DNA of 64,000 bases, taken from assembly GCA_022579005.1 (NCBI GenBank), contig MU401620.1:1-64000 (forward strand), in the 5' to 3' direction. The translations under genes and the position numbers were made by a program. The notes under the pieces were generated by a model. That model saw only the letters and a list, made by a program, of their open reading frames with translations, was not told the DNA's origin and searched no databases. This document shows positions 23,135-33,692 of this stretch, piece by piece (position 1 is the first letter of the stretch; every line of letters begins with the position of its first letter). The stretch is from Poronia punctata. Taxonomy: Eukaryota > Ascomycota > Sordariomycetes > Xylariales > Xylariaceae.

Positions 23135-25249
23135 TCACCTTGACAATCTCTCCTTGACAACCGATAGAATCTCCGCGATTTGCGACAACTTCTCGTAGAG
23201 GTCATCCGGTAACTCGACCGAGACGAGGATATTTTCCAGAATCTCCTCTGCACGGCCGACATTTGCTTGGGATTCACCGTTTGCCTCGCGCAGAATGTTG
23301 TTCACGGCCTCCAGGCGTGAATAGCGAGATCTCAGCCGGTCATAGTTTCTATAATCGTGGCCGCTTGATAATGGCTGCGTGTGAGAGGCCGCTGTTAAGA
23401 GAGACGAGCCCGGCCGCGAGCCAACGCTGGGATCTACAGTCCTATTTCTGTCCAAGTCGTCGAATAGTTCCAAGGGCGGTAGCGAGAAGCGTGGCATAGA
23501 CGAGGCAGCTGGGAACATAGCTTGCGGGTTTTCAGGCAGTAGTCCCTGCGGGTTTCCGTGGCTAGGGATTTGTTAACGTTGAAGACGGCGGTGGGTGGTG
23601 GGTGGCAGATACTCACTCGTCGCCAAACAGACCGTTTCCTAGTGTAGATGTAGTCGATTGTAGAAATGGCATGTTTGTAAGAGACGATGTAGGGGCCAGA
23701 AAAGGCGGGGAGTAATAATCTAAGTAGAAGCATGTGAGCGGGACATGAAACAAGTTAGACACTTACCTACACGCAGATTCACTTACAGGGCCAGTATTCG
23801 AGTCTTAGGGAGGCCAGATCACGATCCCTCATTTCAGGGATGAGAAGTTGGAACCAGGCCCACCATGTCTCCTCCTCGCTTAGTCCGGCGAGACTAAACT
23901 TATTTATCTCTTTTTCATGTTCTTCGCTCATGAATACTTCGTTGGCCGGTCTCTCTTTTATGCCACACTGCACCGGATGACCGAGATGGCTCTCGAGTTT
24001 CCGCCGCGAGTCGAAACTTATCCAGCATCGCTGGCAGCGAGACGACGCCATATGCCTACGGCATAGATGTTGCCTAATATTCATTAGTTTATTGCACGCT
24101 TAAAAGGAGCCCCCTGAATCGGTAGGTACAGACTTCAGTCGCTTGATTCCATCACAACCTCCACTCGGATTGTTTCGCGCGGGCTTGAAACAGCTTCTGA
24201 AAGGCTCGTGGGCCTGGTAAGGACATGCAAACCTAAGCAGCTGCGGCAGGTCACGACGCTTTGATGGTGTTGATGATGGTTCCTCACCACCACCCTGTCT
24301 CTCGTCGTTCCCACTACCCCCTTCGCCATCGTTTCCCGCACCGTCTTGGCGATAAGGTTGTGTAGGATTCGCATTTGATTGGTCTTGCGATTCGATATTC
24401 CGGGCCCAAGGCCCTTCTCTGCTTCCGCCAGGGTCAGACGGGTTTTCCCTTCCTAGAACATCGCCAGGTTGACATGAAATAGCAGGTCGGTCATAATGAA
24501 AGGTCCACTCTTCTTTTATTGTGTCAGCCTGTAGTCCGTGGCTGGCCGATTCCCGCCTCGTTCTCTTTGAGCAGTGTGGTGATGAGAGGGGCAGAAGCTC
24601 TGTCCTCTTGCTCTGCGGCCTGATATCAGAGGAGTTTTGGGGCGAGGTCTTGTATAGCGGAGAGTGTACGATAGAGGTGTCCTCTTCGGGCTTCGTAATG
24701 ACCAAGACTCCGGTTCCAGGGTTAGTTCTGGCATGGTGATTGTCCCATGCCTTCACTTCCAAGAACTTGCAGGCATGTGTCAACCAACGGGACGAAACAA
24801 ATTGATCACATACGTTTTGAAAGAGATATAGGGTACTAACTTCATAGGGATTTCGACTCGGGGAAGAGATATCCGTGTCGCTGGAACAGGGCCACGGTTC
24901 AATGCTCTGGGACTGGGTTAGACAGGCCTCGTGTATTCACATTGTGGGTAGCTGTTATCAGGCCTTCCGGCGAGCAAGAAGCTGCACTTACCCTAAGAAA
25001 GATTGCCGGTTTCTCGTCGTCTTCCTGTTTTATGCTATCCCCATTGGCATGTGGTATCCTCGGTATCCTCGGAGTCGTCGCGGAGAGTATCGAGGTAGTC
25101 TTCAAGCCGGCATGTCCCCTAGAGGATGGAATTGAAAGACCTTTGCCCGATGTTGCTGGAATTAAACAGGGCTGCTGAAGTTTTAAGTCGTCAGATCGCC
25201 TAGGCGAGACGCTCCCAATGGCGTTCATCGTGGTATCCTCGAATATCAT
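23135..25249 (-). CDS. C2H2-type zinc-finger protein, five exons
   Basis: Model: exons 25249-24992, 24912-24134, 24073-23787, 23719-23617 and 23561-23135, giving 617 residues. All four introns (79, 60, 67 and 55 bp) have GT..AG ends, and phases agree at every junction. Donors are GTAAGT, GTCTGT, GTAAGT and GTGAGT. Residues about 314-378 form a Cys/His-rich unit common in large fungal protein families: FACPY, then C, a GCDGIKRLK stretch joined across intron 2 to QHLCRRH, then CQRCW and HLGHPVQC. A TWWAWFQLLIPEM segment follows. The N-terminal 300 residues are polar and probably disordered. The C-terminus (AVNNILREAN to the end) looks helical. The role is unknown; nuclear or regulatory is an inference. 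The least certain points are the start (25249 or 25228) and intron 1's acceptor. Confidence 0.78.
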
Positions 25250-27400
25250 TAGTAGAGGAGGTTAGGGCGTCAGATGTCGTGATGATGGACAGAAAAACGA
25301 AGTGTGACACAAGACGTGAAGTAGCAACTAATGTAAGTAGTAAGCACGTCCAAACACAACCAACTCTGCGCCTAGGTTAGTTCACTCGATGAGAGAAGAA
25401 GTCTGGTGTGATACTTGATATCTTCCGACGATTTGGTTGGATTAGAATTGAGCCCGGAACAGAGACGAATAGTTGCATGGTGCCAACTTGTTTATATATT
25501 ATCCTAAGTTACCGTGACGTACATACGTATCTTTCAGTCCAATTCCACCCTGCGGTATACGACATGCTGGAAATGGTTCATGACTGAGGGAACCGACGAC
25601 AGCATCCGGGGTCTCTCATGATTTATAGATTTATGGCTGGGGCTGAGCATGCGCTCCGAGAAGGGGAACAGTCCGAAATAACCATTCGCATTTTGACCTT
25701 TTTAGCCCGTACATGTATATTGTAGAAAGTTGGAATCTTAGAGCTGATGAAATTTTAGATTCGTGACAAACATTGCCTTCCTTTCGTGGGTGGCGCAGTA
25801 AGGCAGACCGTACTTCTTGGCTCGGTACTATATATACTGCAGCCCCCCAGGGTAAGTTGCGTCGAGGTTGGGTGGTTTTACCGTTATTAATACGCGCCCA
25901 GGTCTCCCAAAATAATTGTGTCATGGGGCATCGCCACAAATCCTTCCAAGTACTTGGGTTAGTAGGTGGGCTGACTAGACTACCTATCATTCTCAAATCG
26001 CCTACGGTTGTAGTACGTCAAATTTGGTCTTTGAGAGATTTCGTCTATTTTGTTATTCAGTTGTAATTCTTAAGAAGGCCTTGTTTTCAGGTTAGAGTGT
26101 AGGGAAAACGTCCCGTTCTGGTTATTAAGGTATCGCTTGTGTAACGGCGGGTCTCACCTGCTTCAATCTATCTCGACTCTAACCAAACCTAGTGACGTCG
26201 TACCAAACAAAAGCGCGGTTTGTAGAGTATGGAATGCCTATCATAATTGAACAGACTTGCCGCTACTTTGATAACTTCTCTGATCAGGCGGTATCATCCA
26301 TATCGCATTATAAAACATTGTAATATCCAGCCTAAAAGCTACAGCTATACTTCCGTGCTGGAGCCTTTTACCAATCTCTTGATCTATAAACCGCATCGCG
26401 GCTAACCTGAGGTAGTGCATTGTCTATTGTCATTTATCTACCCCGATAAGTCGAGAATTGGCAAGTAGGTAGTTAACAATATGCGTCTAATCCCACAAAT
26501 GCCCGATAGCGAGCACCTCGAGCAGAGTGAGCAATATAGCTTGACCTTGAAACGCGTTTTGCCCACCTCCCGTTGGTTAGGTCGGGTTTGCGGCGGTAAA
26601 AGTGCAACCTTCCTCATGTATCTGCCGAGCCTAGTGAGTCCGAGAGAAACAGGGTGGCCGAGAACGATGCGGCCGCTTCTTATCCTATGCTAAGAGAGTT
26701 TCATCTCTCTTTGAACGCATCATAACGGACTGAATCTCCCACCGGCATCGGCAGCCAGTTTTACGATGATTAAAACAATGGTTAATAATGGGGACGAGGC
26801 CTTGGTTCTATAAACTGGTTTATTTGGAAAGCATGACGAGAGAAAGACATGAAATCACATGAAGTTTCTATAAAGAGGTCCTGAGGCTGCAGGTGATCAT
26901 GTTACAATGCAAGGCGCAAGAGGTTGCTACTTAACCTACCCCACTCAAATCGAAAAGGGAAGCCACAAATCTAATTGCGGGTTGGACGATACCACCTCGT
27001 TACCATAGCCCTGAACCTACTGCTCTCGTCTCGAGCACCCCTCAGCGAGCTGCATTGAGCACCTTACCAATTCGTTAGGTGGCATACCAGCGAGGGGTCA
27101 TTTTGAGAGCATGTCGCCGGTATGGCTTCGAAGCGCGCGACTAGAAGTTGGTCGCGTGATGGAACAGTCCAAAAGTCATCGCCGGAAATGGGGACCATCC
27201 TTGAAGTCCACCGTGACAAAGACAGGCGCACGCCGTGGCAGCGCAGCTTACGCACGGCCCTGTGGATAAGGGTTGGTACTATTGCTTTTCTATGCGGTTT
27301 CGGGTTGCTGGCTTGGGAATCATTATTTAATTCCACCACGTCCTGTCATCTGTGTTCACAATGGCAAGACTCATCTCCCGAGAACTCTGCATTGTCCAAA
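25250..27400. other. Intergenic, 2.1 kb
   Basis: This separates the divergent zinc-finger and GH43 genes and should hold both promoters. Reading frames of 70-121 codons occur on both strands (25631-25996 minus, 25773-26066 plus) but overlap each other and show no domain. A 93-codon frame (27122-27400) runs in phase into the GH43 gene and is discussed there. Confidence 0.5.
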
Positions 27401-28891
27401 ATGCTCGGCTCTCTTCCCCAGGCAGTTTTCTGCCTGGCTCTCTCCAGCTTGACGCATGCCTTACCTCTCAGAACCCAAACCAGCCTCGACTACAGTACCT
27501 CCGAGGCCGGCAATCCCTTTGTAGATGGATGGTATGCCGATCCTGATACCGAGTTCTACGAGGACAAATTTTGGGTCTTTCCTACCTCGTCGTACGCGTA
27601 TGAGGAGCAGACCTATCTCGATGCTTTCTCAAGTTCCGACTTGATCAACTGGGAGAAACACCCGAACATCCTGACCACCAAGGACGTCCGGTGGGCTAAT
27701 TTGGCAGTATGGGCGCCCGCACCCATCTCGCGAAATGGGAAGTATTACCTCTACTTCGGCGCCAACGACATCCAGGAGGGTGAACCGGAGGAGGGTGTTG
27801 TCGGCGGCATCGGAGTCGCCGTAGCGGATAAGCCCCAAGGACCATACGTGGACGCCATCGGCAAGCCGCTGATCGGGGAATATCACAACGACGCCCAACC
27901 GATCGACCAGGATGTCTTCATCGACGACGACGGCCAGGCGTACATATTCTACGGCGGTCATTCGCACTGTAACATGGCTAAACTGAACGAAGACATGATC
28001 TCGCTGGGCCAGTTCGACGACGGCACAACCTTCAAGGAGATTACGCCCGATGGCTACGTCGAGGGCAGCCAGATGATCAAGCGCAATGGGAAGTACTACC
28101 TAATGTGGTCGGAAGGCGGTTGGACCGGGCCGGACTATAGCGTGTCGTATGCCATGGCGGACTCAATCATGGGCCCGTTTGTCAAAGAGGCCAAGATCCT
28201 GGAGCAGGACGAGGCCGTCGCCAAAGGCAGCGGACATAACGGTGTGATCCGCATTCCGGACACGGATATCTGGTACATAGTCTACCATCGCCGTCCCCTC
28301 AGCGAGGAGGACGGCAACCACCGCGTCCTGGCATACGACCGCATGTATTTCAACGATGACGGCACGATCGCGCCAGTGACAATGTTGGTTAAGGACAACT
28401 TTGCCGACGGCGCGGCAGTCGCCTGGATTCAGAGTGGTTCCGATTGGAGTGTAGTAGACCGCAAACGGCTTACGAGTTCTGGGGACTCTCTGGCCATGCT
28501 CGATACCAACTTTGGAGACCTTGTATTTGATGCCACGGTCACGTTCGAGAAACTTGATGCCGATGCCGGGCTAGTGTTCCGCGCTGCTAGCCCCATAGAA
28601 TCCCGTCCGGACGGCTACTACGTCAAGATCACCGGATCGGGACAGATACGCCTAGAAAAAGTTGTGGATGGCACCAGTTCAGTCCTGGCCGAGGCCGACA
28701 CGACAGTCGAGACTGGCGTGGATTATCATGTCAGAATCACAGCTGTCGATTCTGAGCTTAGTGTTTTTGTCCAAGACATGGAAGTCCCCCAGATCACAGC
28801 CACCGATAGCTCCTTTACAAAGGGAGCTAACGGCGTGTCTGCAACGGGTGAAGGGATTGGGTTTGGAACTATATCGGTAGCGAGACCTTGA
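27401..28891 (+). CDS. Secreted glycoside hydrolase family 43
   Basis: 496 residues, no intron. The start chosen is the ATG at 27401 because it gives a clean signal peptide (MLGSLPQAVFCLALSSLTHA). The upstream in-frame ATG at 27122 would add 93 residues with a membrane segment. GH43 is a five-bladed beta-propeller family acting on arabinan, arabinoxylan or xylo-oligosaccharides. Visible catalytic positions are the Asp base in YADPD (D47), the pKa-modulating Asp in PIDQD (about D169) and the acid Glu in YVEGS (E221). W-A-P at 104-106 is the usual substrate-face motif. From about residue 330 a beta-rich domain of about 165 residues resembles accessory carbohydrate-binding or concanavalin-like domains. 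Substrate specificity (xylosidase or arabinofuranosidase) cannot be told from sequence alone. Confidence 0.92.
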   Translation: MLGSLPQAVFCLALSSLTHALPLRTQTSLDYSTSEAGNPFVDGWYADPDTEFYEDKFWVFPTSSYAYEEQTYLDAFSSSDLINWEKHPNILTTKDVRWANLAVWAPAPISRNGKYYLYFGANDIQEGEPEEGVVGGIGVAVADKPQGPYVDAIGKPLIGEYHNDAQPIDQDVFIDDDGQAYIFYGGHSHCNMAKLNEDMISLGQFDDGTTFKEITPDGYVEGSQMIKRNGKYYLMWSEGGWTGPDYSVSYAMADSIMGPFVKEAKILEQDEAVAKGSGHNGVIRIPDTDIWYIVYHRRPLSEEDGNHRVLAYDRMYFNDDGTIAPVTMLVKDNFADGAAVAWIQSGSDWSVVDRKRLTSSGDSLAMLDTNFGDLVFDATVTFEKLDADAGLVFRAASPIESRPDGYYVKITGSGQIRLEKVVDGTSSVLAEADTTVETGVDYHVRITAVDSELSVFVQDMEVPQITATDSSFTKGANGVSATGEGIGFGTISVARP

Positions 28892-29535
28892 TAAAGCGCG
28901 GGTGTATCTAGGAAGAGATTATGTAGCGGCAAAAGGGTCATTCTTGTATATAGTCGAGCTATTGGAAACGCCGCAGTTTGGGTAGAACATGAGAAGTTAT
29001 ACCTCGTGGGGTTGAATCTTGCTGCCTCTGTTGATGTGGTTGGCTAATTATGTGCATAAGCGTCTAAATGTGTTTATACGGTAGAAGGGACAGTCCTGGG
29101 TTGTGTGGGGCAGGCATGATTTTCCCCAGATTTTCCCTCCATTTTCTGCATATGCGTGGGTCCCAACAAGCAACAGAGAAAATCTTTGCACTATATTCAA
29201 TAACTGAAACAGTATTTTGTCTTCAATCTACCTCACGACCTTGAACATCTGCACCCCAGCTTCGGTCGTTCTTCCAGTCAGGAAATTCGCGATTGTCTGC
29301 TAGATATTCTAACTAAAGTCGTTCATTGTGCAAATACAGGCCACGATTCCTATCGCTCAAATTCTTTATCTTTCAGTAAACCGACAAACAGGCAGTTGGG
29401 CTCGGCTGATAAATACGAGGCCGTCTACACATCCAGAGTGACCTGCACAGGTCGCCTGTGAATCTATTAGCTTCCAGAGCGGGCATAGATACCAAACTGT
29501 GGTGAAGCAGGTCTCTAACCTGCGGAAAAACAATA
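28892..29535. other. Intergenic between GH43 and REX4
   Basis: 3' flank of the GH43 gene and promoter/leader of REX4. Antisense frames of 63-99 codons overlap the start of REX4 and are not credible. Nothing else is seen. Confidence 0.5.
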
Positions 29536-30654
29536 ATGGCATCAGAGCTATCGTCAAACTGGAAGAAGCTACAGGCCAAAATCAAGGCCGAATCGTCTAA
29601 TAAGAACCCTTCAGCATCATCATCATCATCAAAAGAGCAATCTTCTGGCGCCTCTTTGAGTGAAAAGCGCAAATCTGGTGTCAGTCCCGATCAAGGCACG
29701 GCGAGTAAGAAGCGCAATTTGGGTGGAGGTTCTTCGCAAACATCGCGGCCGAAACAGCAGCAGCAGCACCTAAACACATCCAAGGAAGGGAAATCACGGA
29801 GGAGACCGGCCACGATGGGCGTGACTCAGTCTTCGGCCGTCGTCAAAGGGACATCTGCCACAGTGAGCCCATCACTTGCCCTCTGGGCCAAGGAGAACGA
29901 TATAACGGCCGAAGATTTGGCCGAGGCCTACGGTCTGGGAACCAAACGCTCGGGGATGGCAAATTATGGCGTATTATCCAACTCTGACATCAAGGAGGAT
30001 AAGAACCGCGTAGGCGAGGGTCTAGCGCCAGGAGTTGAAGTCGGTAAATACATTGCGCTAGACTGTGAGATGGTCGGTGTAGGGCCGTCAGGGCTGGACC
30101 ATATGCTCGCGCGCGTCAGCTGTGTCGACTTCCACGGCAAACAGGTATACGACTCCTTTGTCATCCCACGTCCAGGCGTGGCCATAACAGACTACCGGAC
30201 ATCGATTACTGGAATCACACCATCTACTCTGCGGGGGCCGACCGCGAGACCTTTCGAAGAAGTGCAGGCCGCCGTCGCCGACCTCCTCAAAGGTCGAATC
30301 CTTGTCGGTCACGATTTACGGCATGACCTCGCCGTGCTGGAGCTGAAACACCCGGCGCCGCAAATCCGCGACACGTCGCTACATTCAAGCTTCCGCCAGT
30401 ATGGACATGGGCCGAAGCCGGCGCTGAGGGTTCTTGCGAATAAAGTGCTGGGATTGGATGATTTCCATACGGGTACGCATTCCAGTGTGGAAGACGCTAG
30501 GGTTGCTATGTTGCTGTTCCGGATGAAAAAGTCGGAGTTTGATGTCATGAACGCGAATAAATTTGGGGTGCCGCCCGATGATAGTATGTCTGGGTCCGGG
30601 CGGCACGGGATTTCCAAATTGCAAGGAAAAAAGAAGCAGAAGAAGAAGCGGTGA
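29536..30654 (+). CDS. REX4: RNA exonuclease 4 (DEDDh family)
   Basis: 372 residues, single exon, start ATG in the context aacaataATGGC. The N-terminal 165 residues are basic and low-complexity (Ser runs, a CAG-encoded Gln run), typical of nucleolar targeting. The exonuclease domain carries ExoI ALDCEMVGVG (D176, E178), ExoII LVGHDLRHDL (D264 as the usual catalytic Asp) and ExoIII HSSVEDAR (H315, D320). All DEDDh residues are therefore present. The tail is a Lys-rich KKKQKKKR. REX4 proteins are 3'-5' RNA exonucleases linked to pre-rRNA processing. The length matches fungal orthologues. Confidence 0.94.
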   Translation: MASELSSNWKKLQAKIKAESSNKNPSASSSSSKEQSSGASLSEKRKSGVSPDQGTASKKRNLGGGSSQTSRPKQQQQHLNTSKEGKSRRRPATMGVTQSSAVVKGTSATVSPSLALWAKENDITAEDLAEAYGLGTKRSGMANYGVLSNSDIKEDKNRVGEGLAPGVEVGKYIALDCEMVGVGPSGLDHMLARVSCVDFHGKQVYDSFVIPRPGVAITDYRTSITGITPSTLRGPTARPFEEVQAAVADLLKGRILVGHDLRHDLAVLELKHPAPQIRDTSLHSSFRQYGHGPKPALRVLANKVLGLDDFHTGTHSSVEDARVAMLLFRMKKSEFDVMNANKFGVPPDDSMSGSGRHGISKLQGKKKQKKKR

Positions 30655-31459
30655 AAGGACAGTGTTTGAAGGGGGTGTGCTACCAAAACTATTCCACAGG
30701 TATCGGACAAACAGTAGTTACCGAGCTTCTTGGTCAAGGGCTGAAATACGTCCTTGAAAACCCCATCATCACCCACGCGTGGTATCGGCATCGGCCCGTT
30801 CCACTACATCGTTAGGGAGACTTTGGTTAGGTATCAACCGCCCCCCCCCTGTCAAGACGCCTGCGGCTCCATGGCGCCCAGGCGTCTTATGAACCGCATA
30901 TACAAACCCCTCGCTCGCACATGCACTACCGACAAGACGTCGACTAAGGGACTTGGCAAATGTGTACTGCTGATTACCCAAGTATCTGCCGAGTATAACG
31001 TTTGGCGACCCTGGAAAGCGCACAATGCAATGCGATAGGGCGGTATGTCAAAGGATCAAAGTGAGATCCGAGCATAGAGCAGCTCTCAAAATGTAGCCAA
31101 GATAATACACCAGATAAACACTCATGGCCACACGTGCATTAAGCAAACGTCGCCTTTTTGCAAACCGTAGTCTTGAAATCTGAACGAAGCGCTAGGTTAG
31201 ATGAAATTACGTCCGTCGTCTATAAGTAAACCTACATGATTCCCATACAGCATTGTCATATCAGTTTCTGTTTCAAACTACTAAACCTACGCAGCATTAT
31301 CACTTAAAAGCCGTTACTTTCCTCATTATTACTGCGCTTGGTCGACTGTAGGTAAGTATTTTAAGATCAGACCCTCTATACGTGTACAGTAATTGGCTGC
31401 CTACGCCGGGCCCTACGTATAGGTTTTGGTAGGAACGGTTAGTCATACAAGAAAATTCA
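30655..31459. other. Intergenic between REX4 and tRNA-Leu
   Basis: Contains short frames on both strands (30754-31038, 30769-31023) without domains, and a C9 run near 30840. No gene is supported. Confidence 0.5.
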
Positions 31460-31557
31460 GGCAAGATGGCCGAGTTGGTTATGGCGTGAGGTTAAGGTCA
31501 CCTTAGCACAGTTTCCTCATGGAGCAATCCGCGTGGGTTCAAGTCCCACTCTTGTCA
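31460..31557 (+). tRNA. tRNA-Leu (anticodon AAG) with a 16-nt intron
   Basis: The acceptor arms ggcaaga and tcttgtc pair, with one G-T, and the discriminator base is A. The D-arm begins tggccgagttgg. The anticodon stem tgagg (31487-31491) pairs with cctca (31515-31519). Loop bases tt-AAG-g precede an intron at 31498-31513, in the normal position one base after the anticodon. A long variable arm (tggagcaatccgc) and the T-arm gtggg-ttcaagt-cccac complete a class II tRNA, as expected for Leu. T-runs from 31565 would end Pol III transcription. Confidence 0.93.
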
Positions 31558-31562
31558 TTGAA

Positions 31563-31580
31563 ACTTTTTTATTTTTTTCT
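31563..31580 (+). terminator. Pol III T-run terminator
   Basis: The runs actttttt and atttttttc start 6-8 bases after the tRNA 3' end. Runs of T on the non-template strand are the standard RNA polymerase III stop signal. Confidence 0.7.
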
Positions 31581-32247
31581 TCTTCTCTTTTTGAATTTCC
31601 TGTCCAAACACCTCTTTTTTGCTTTGACTGCTTGATCCATTGTTGCTAGCCGGTGTCCCATAACCTCGCTATGCTTTGTGCAGAGGTCCACCGGCCACCT
31701 TTTTGCCACGCATCCGATCTTCTAGGACATTAAGGTCAACTGGGAAGGAAGTAGGGATTTTAGATTTCCAATAGTCTCTTCGTCAAACGTAGGGTTCCTG
31801 AAATATATTCGTGACATCTGATAGTAAACCTTCATCGTAGAATCTTTTCGTAAATGGCCACGATGTCTTCGGGTATAATAGCCCCACATCCCTCGGTCGG
31901 TTGGCCGGAACCCCTGGATGGCAAATGTGTTTAGCGTCCCATGTGGATGTCTTGGCTCTCCAAACTAAACGACGACACAGATGTACTAATAATTTATTCG
32001 GGTGTGGTCTTTATTTTATTTTTTTCAAACTTTGTATAAACCTTAGTCCGATACAGTGTTTGAACCTATTGACGGCAAAGGTAAATCGGCTTCGATCTCA
32101 ATAGTTGCGGGGACCATTGTCTCGACGCCTAGCCCAAGGTGGTATTCGGGCTGAAGTTGCGCTGGTATGTTCAAAGAGTGATAACCAACCGGAGATCTTC
32201 ACTTGGGTCCATCCCGTCTGCCAGAATTCAGAATCTACGTGCGAGCG
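31581..32247. other. Intergenic between tRNA-Leu and the hydrolase
   Basis: No gene is supported. Frames beginning at 31901-32139 are short and overlap the leader of the hydrolase. The stretch probably contains the hydrolase promoter. Confidence 0.45.
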
Positions 32248-33692
32248 ATGTATTTTGCCAGCCTACTTGGAGACAAACGGTCGACAGCCGTGACCTCCCG
32301 GCTTATCGTAGTTGGAGCGGCCTGTGTGTCAGTAAGCCTGATCATATGGCAAAGGAGGGGTAGGCGGAGGGGGCGCAGAAACAAACCCCCGTGTCCGTAT
32401 ACGCCGTCACCTGGGAAGACGGTCATACCGGCACTCCCGGCAAAGGCTATAGAGGACCTACCTTACCCTCCTAATGCACTTCCAGGCGGCCGTGACGTAG
32501 ACACCCCATATGGGTCGATCCGCGTTTATGAATGGGGCCCAGAGGATGGCGACCGCGTACTTTTCGTACACGGTATTAGTACGCCTGTCGTGGCGCTCGG
32601 GAGACTGGGGCATGAGATGGTCTCTCGCGGTCACCGGGTGATGATGTTTGGTACGTCAAACGAGGCCAGAGCTTTTAGGTACCTGTCTGGCTTGTCTATC
32701 TAGATAAACAGAGGAGGGAGCGCAGAGGCGGTTTTTATTTCCTCGTCACTTGTACCTAGTACTCACGACTATATCCATACGTGTAAAAGAAGCTGACGTA
32801 CATCGCAGATCTGTTCGGCCGGGGCTACTCTGATGCTCCGAACGACCTCACCTATGATTCACGGCTTTATGTGACGCAACTACTGCTGGTGCTCGCCTCG
32901 TCCAAGCTCTCCTGGCTAGATGCGCCAGGGTTTAGACTTGTCGGCTATTCACTAGGAGGGGGTCTCTGCGTAGCGTTCGCGCGGTATTTTCCCCACATTG
33001 TGCGGTCGCTGGTCCTAGTCGCACCAGGGGGTCTGATCCGAACGCACCATGTGGGATGGCGTAGCTGGCTCTACTATAATTCGGGGCTTCTGCCGGAGTT
33101 CCTTGTTAGGTACCTGGTAGGGCGCCGTATCAGGCCCAAGCCGAACTTGTCGGGCTCTGGTTTCTCTTCAGTTGAAGAAGGCGGTGATGTCGAGACGGCT
33201 GAAAGTCGGCGTCCTGTTGATGGCGACGGAGATGCAAACGGAGGTGTGGGGTTCGATTGTGCGAGCGTCTTCAAAGACAGACCGCACGTGACCGTGTCAT
33301 CTGTCATCACATGGCAGGTCGATCACCACCCTGGCTTCGTGCCGGCGTTCTTGAGTACGATCCGAAATGCACCGATTTATGCACCGCAGGCAGATTGGGA
33401 GGTGCTATCGCGAACCCTGGAAATCCGGCGTCCTGATACTGTGCTGGGAAATGATGATGACGAGGCTCGGATGGGCCTGGAAGGGGGTAGGGTCCTCTTC
33501 GTACTGGGTAAAGACGATGGGGTCATCGTCATGGACGAGACCATTCATGACGCTCGTACCGTGCTAGGAAAGAATGCAGTCGAGTTCGCCATAATCGACG
33601 GCGGACATGAGCTACCTTTCACATGCAGCGAGGATGTTGCAAAGTCCATGGAGAGGTTTTGGGACAAAAACAACATAGAAGACTGTGATTAA
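32248..33692 (+). CDS. Membrane-anchored alpha/beta hydrolase, two exons
   Basis: Exons 32248-32650 and 32809-33692. The 158-bp intron starts GTACGT and ends CGCAG. Splicing joins MMF to DLFGRGYSDAP in phase, restoring the strand and loop expected after the oxyanion region. The protein is 428 residues; an in-frame ATG at 32203 would give 443. A hydrophobic stretch LIVVGAACVSVSLIIW followed by RRGRRRGRR near the N-terminus looks like a membrane anchor with a basic flank. Catalytic elements are LFVHG (H108-G109), nucleophile GYSLGG (Ser182), Asp in GKDDG (370-371) and His in GGHE (H401). An acidic insert (VEEGGDVE to DGDGDANGG) occupies the lid region. The family covers esterases, lipases and epoxide hydrolases; the substrate is unknown. 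Confidence 0.86.

Noticed and set aside
25631..25996. 121-codon minus-strand frame
   Set aside because: Overlaps a plus-strand frame of similar length and shows no recognisable domain or codon preference.
30309..30791. 160-codon minus-strand frame
   Set aside because: Antisense to REX4, whose catalytic motifs on the plus strand are unambiguous.
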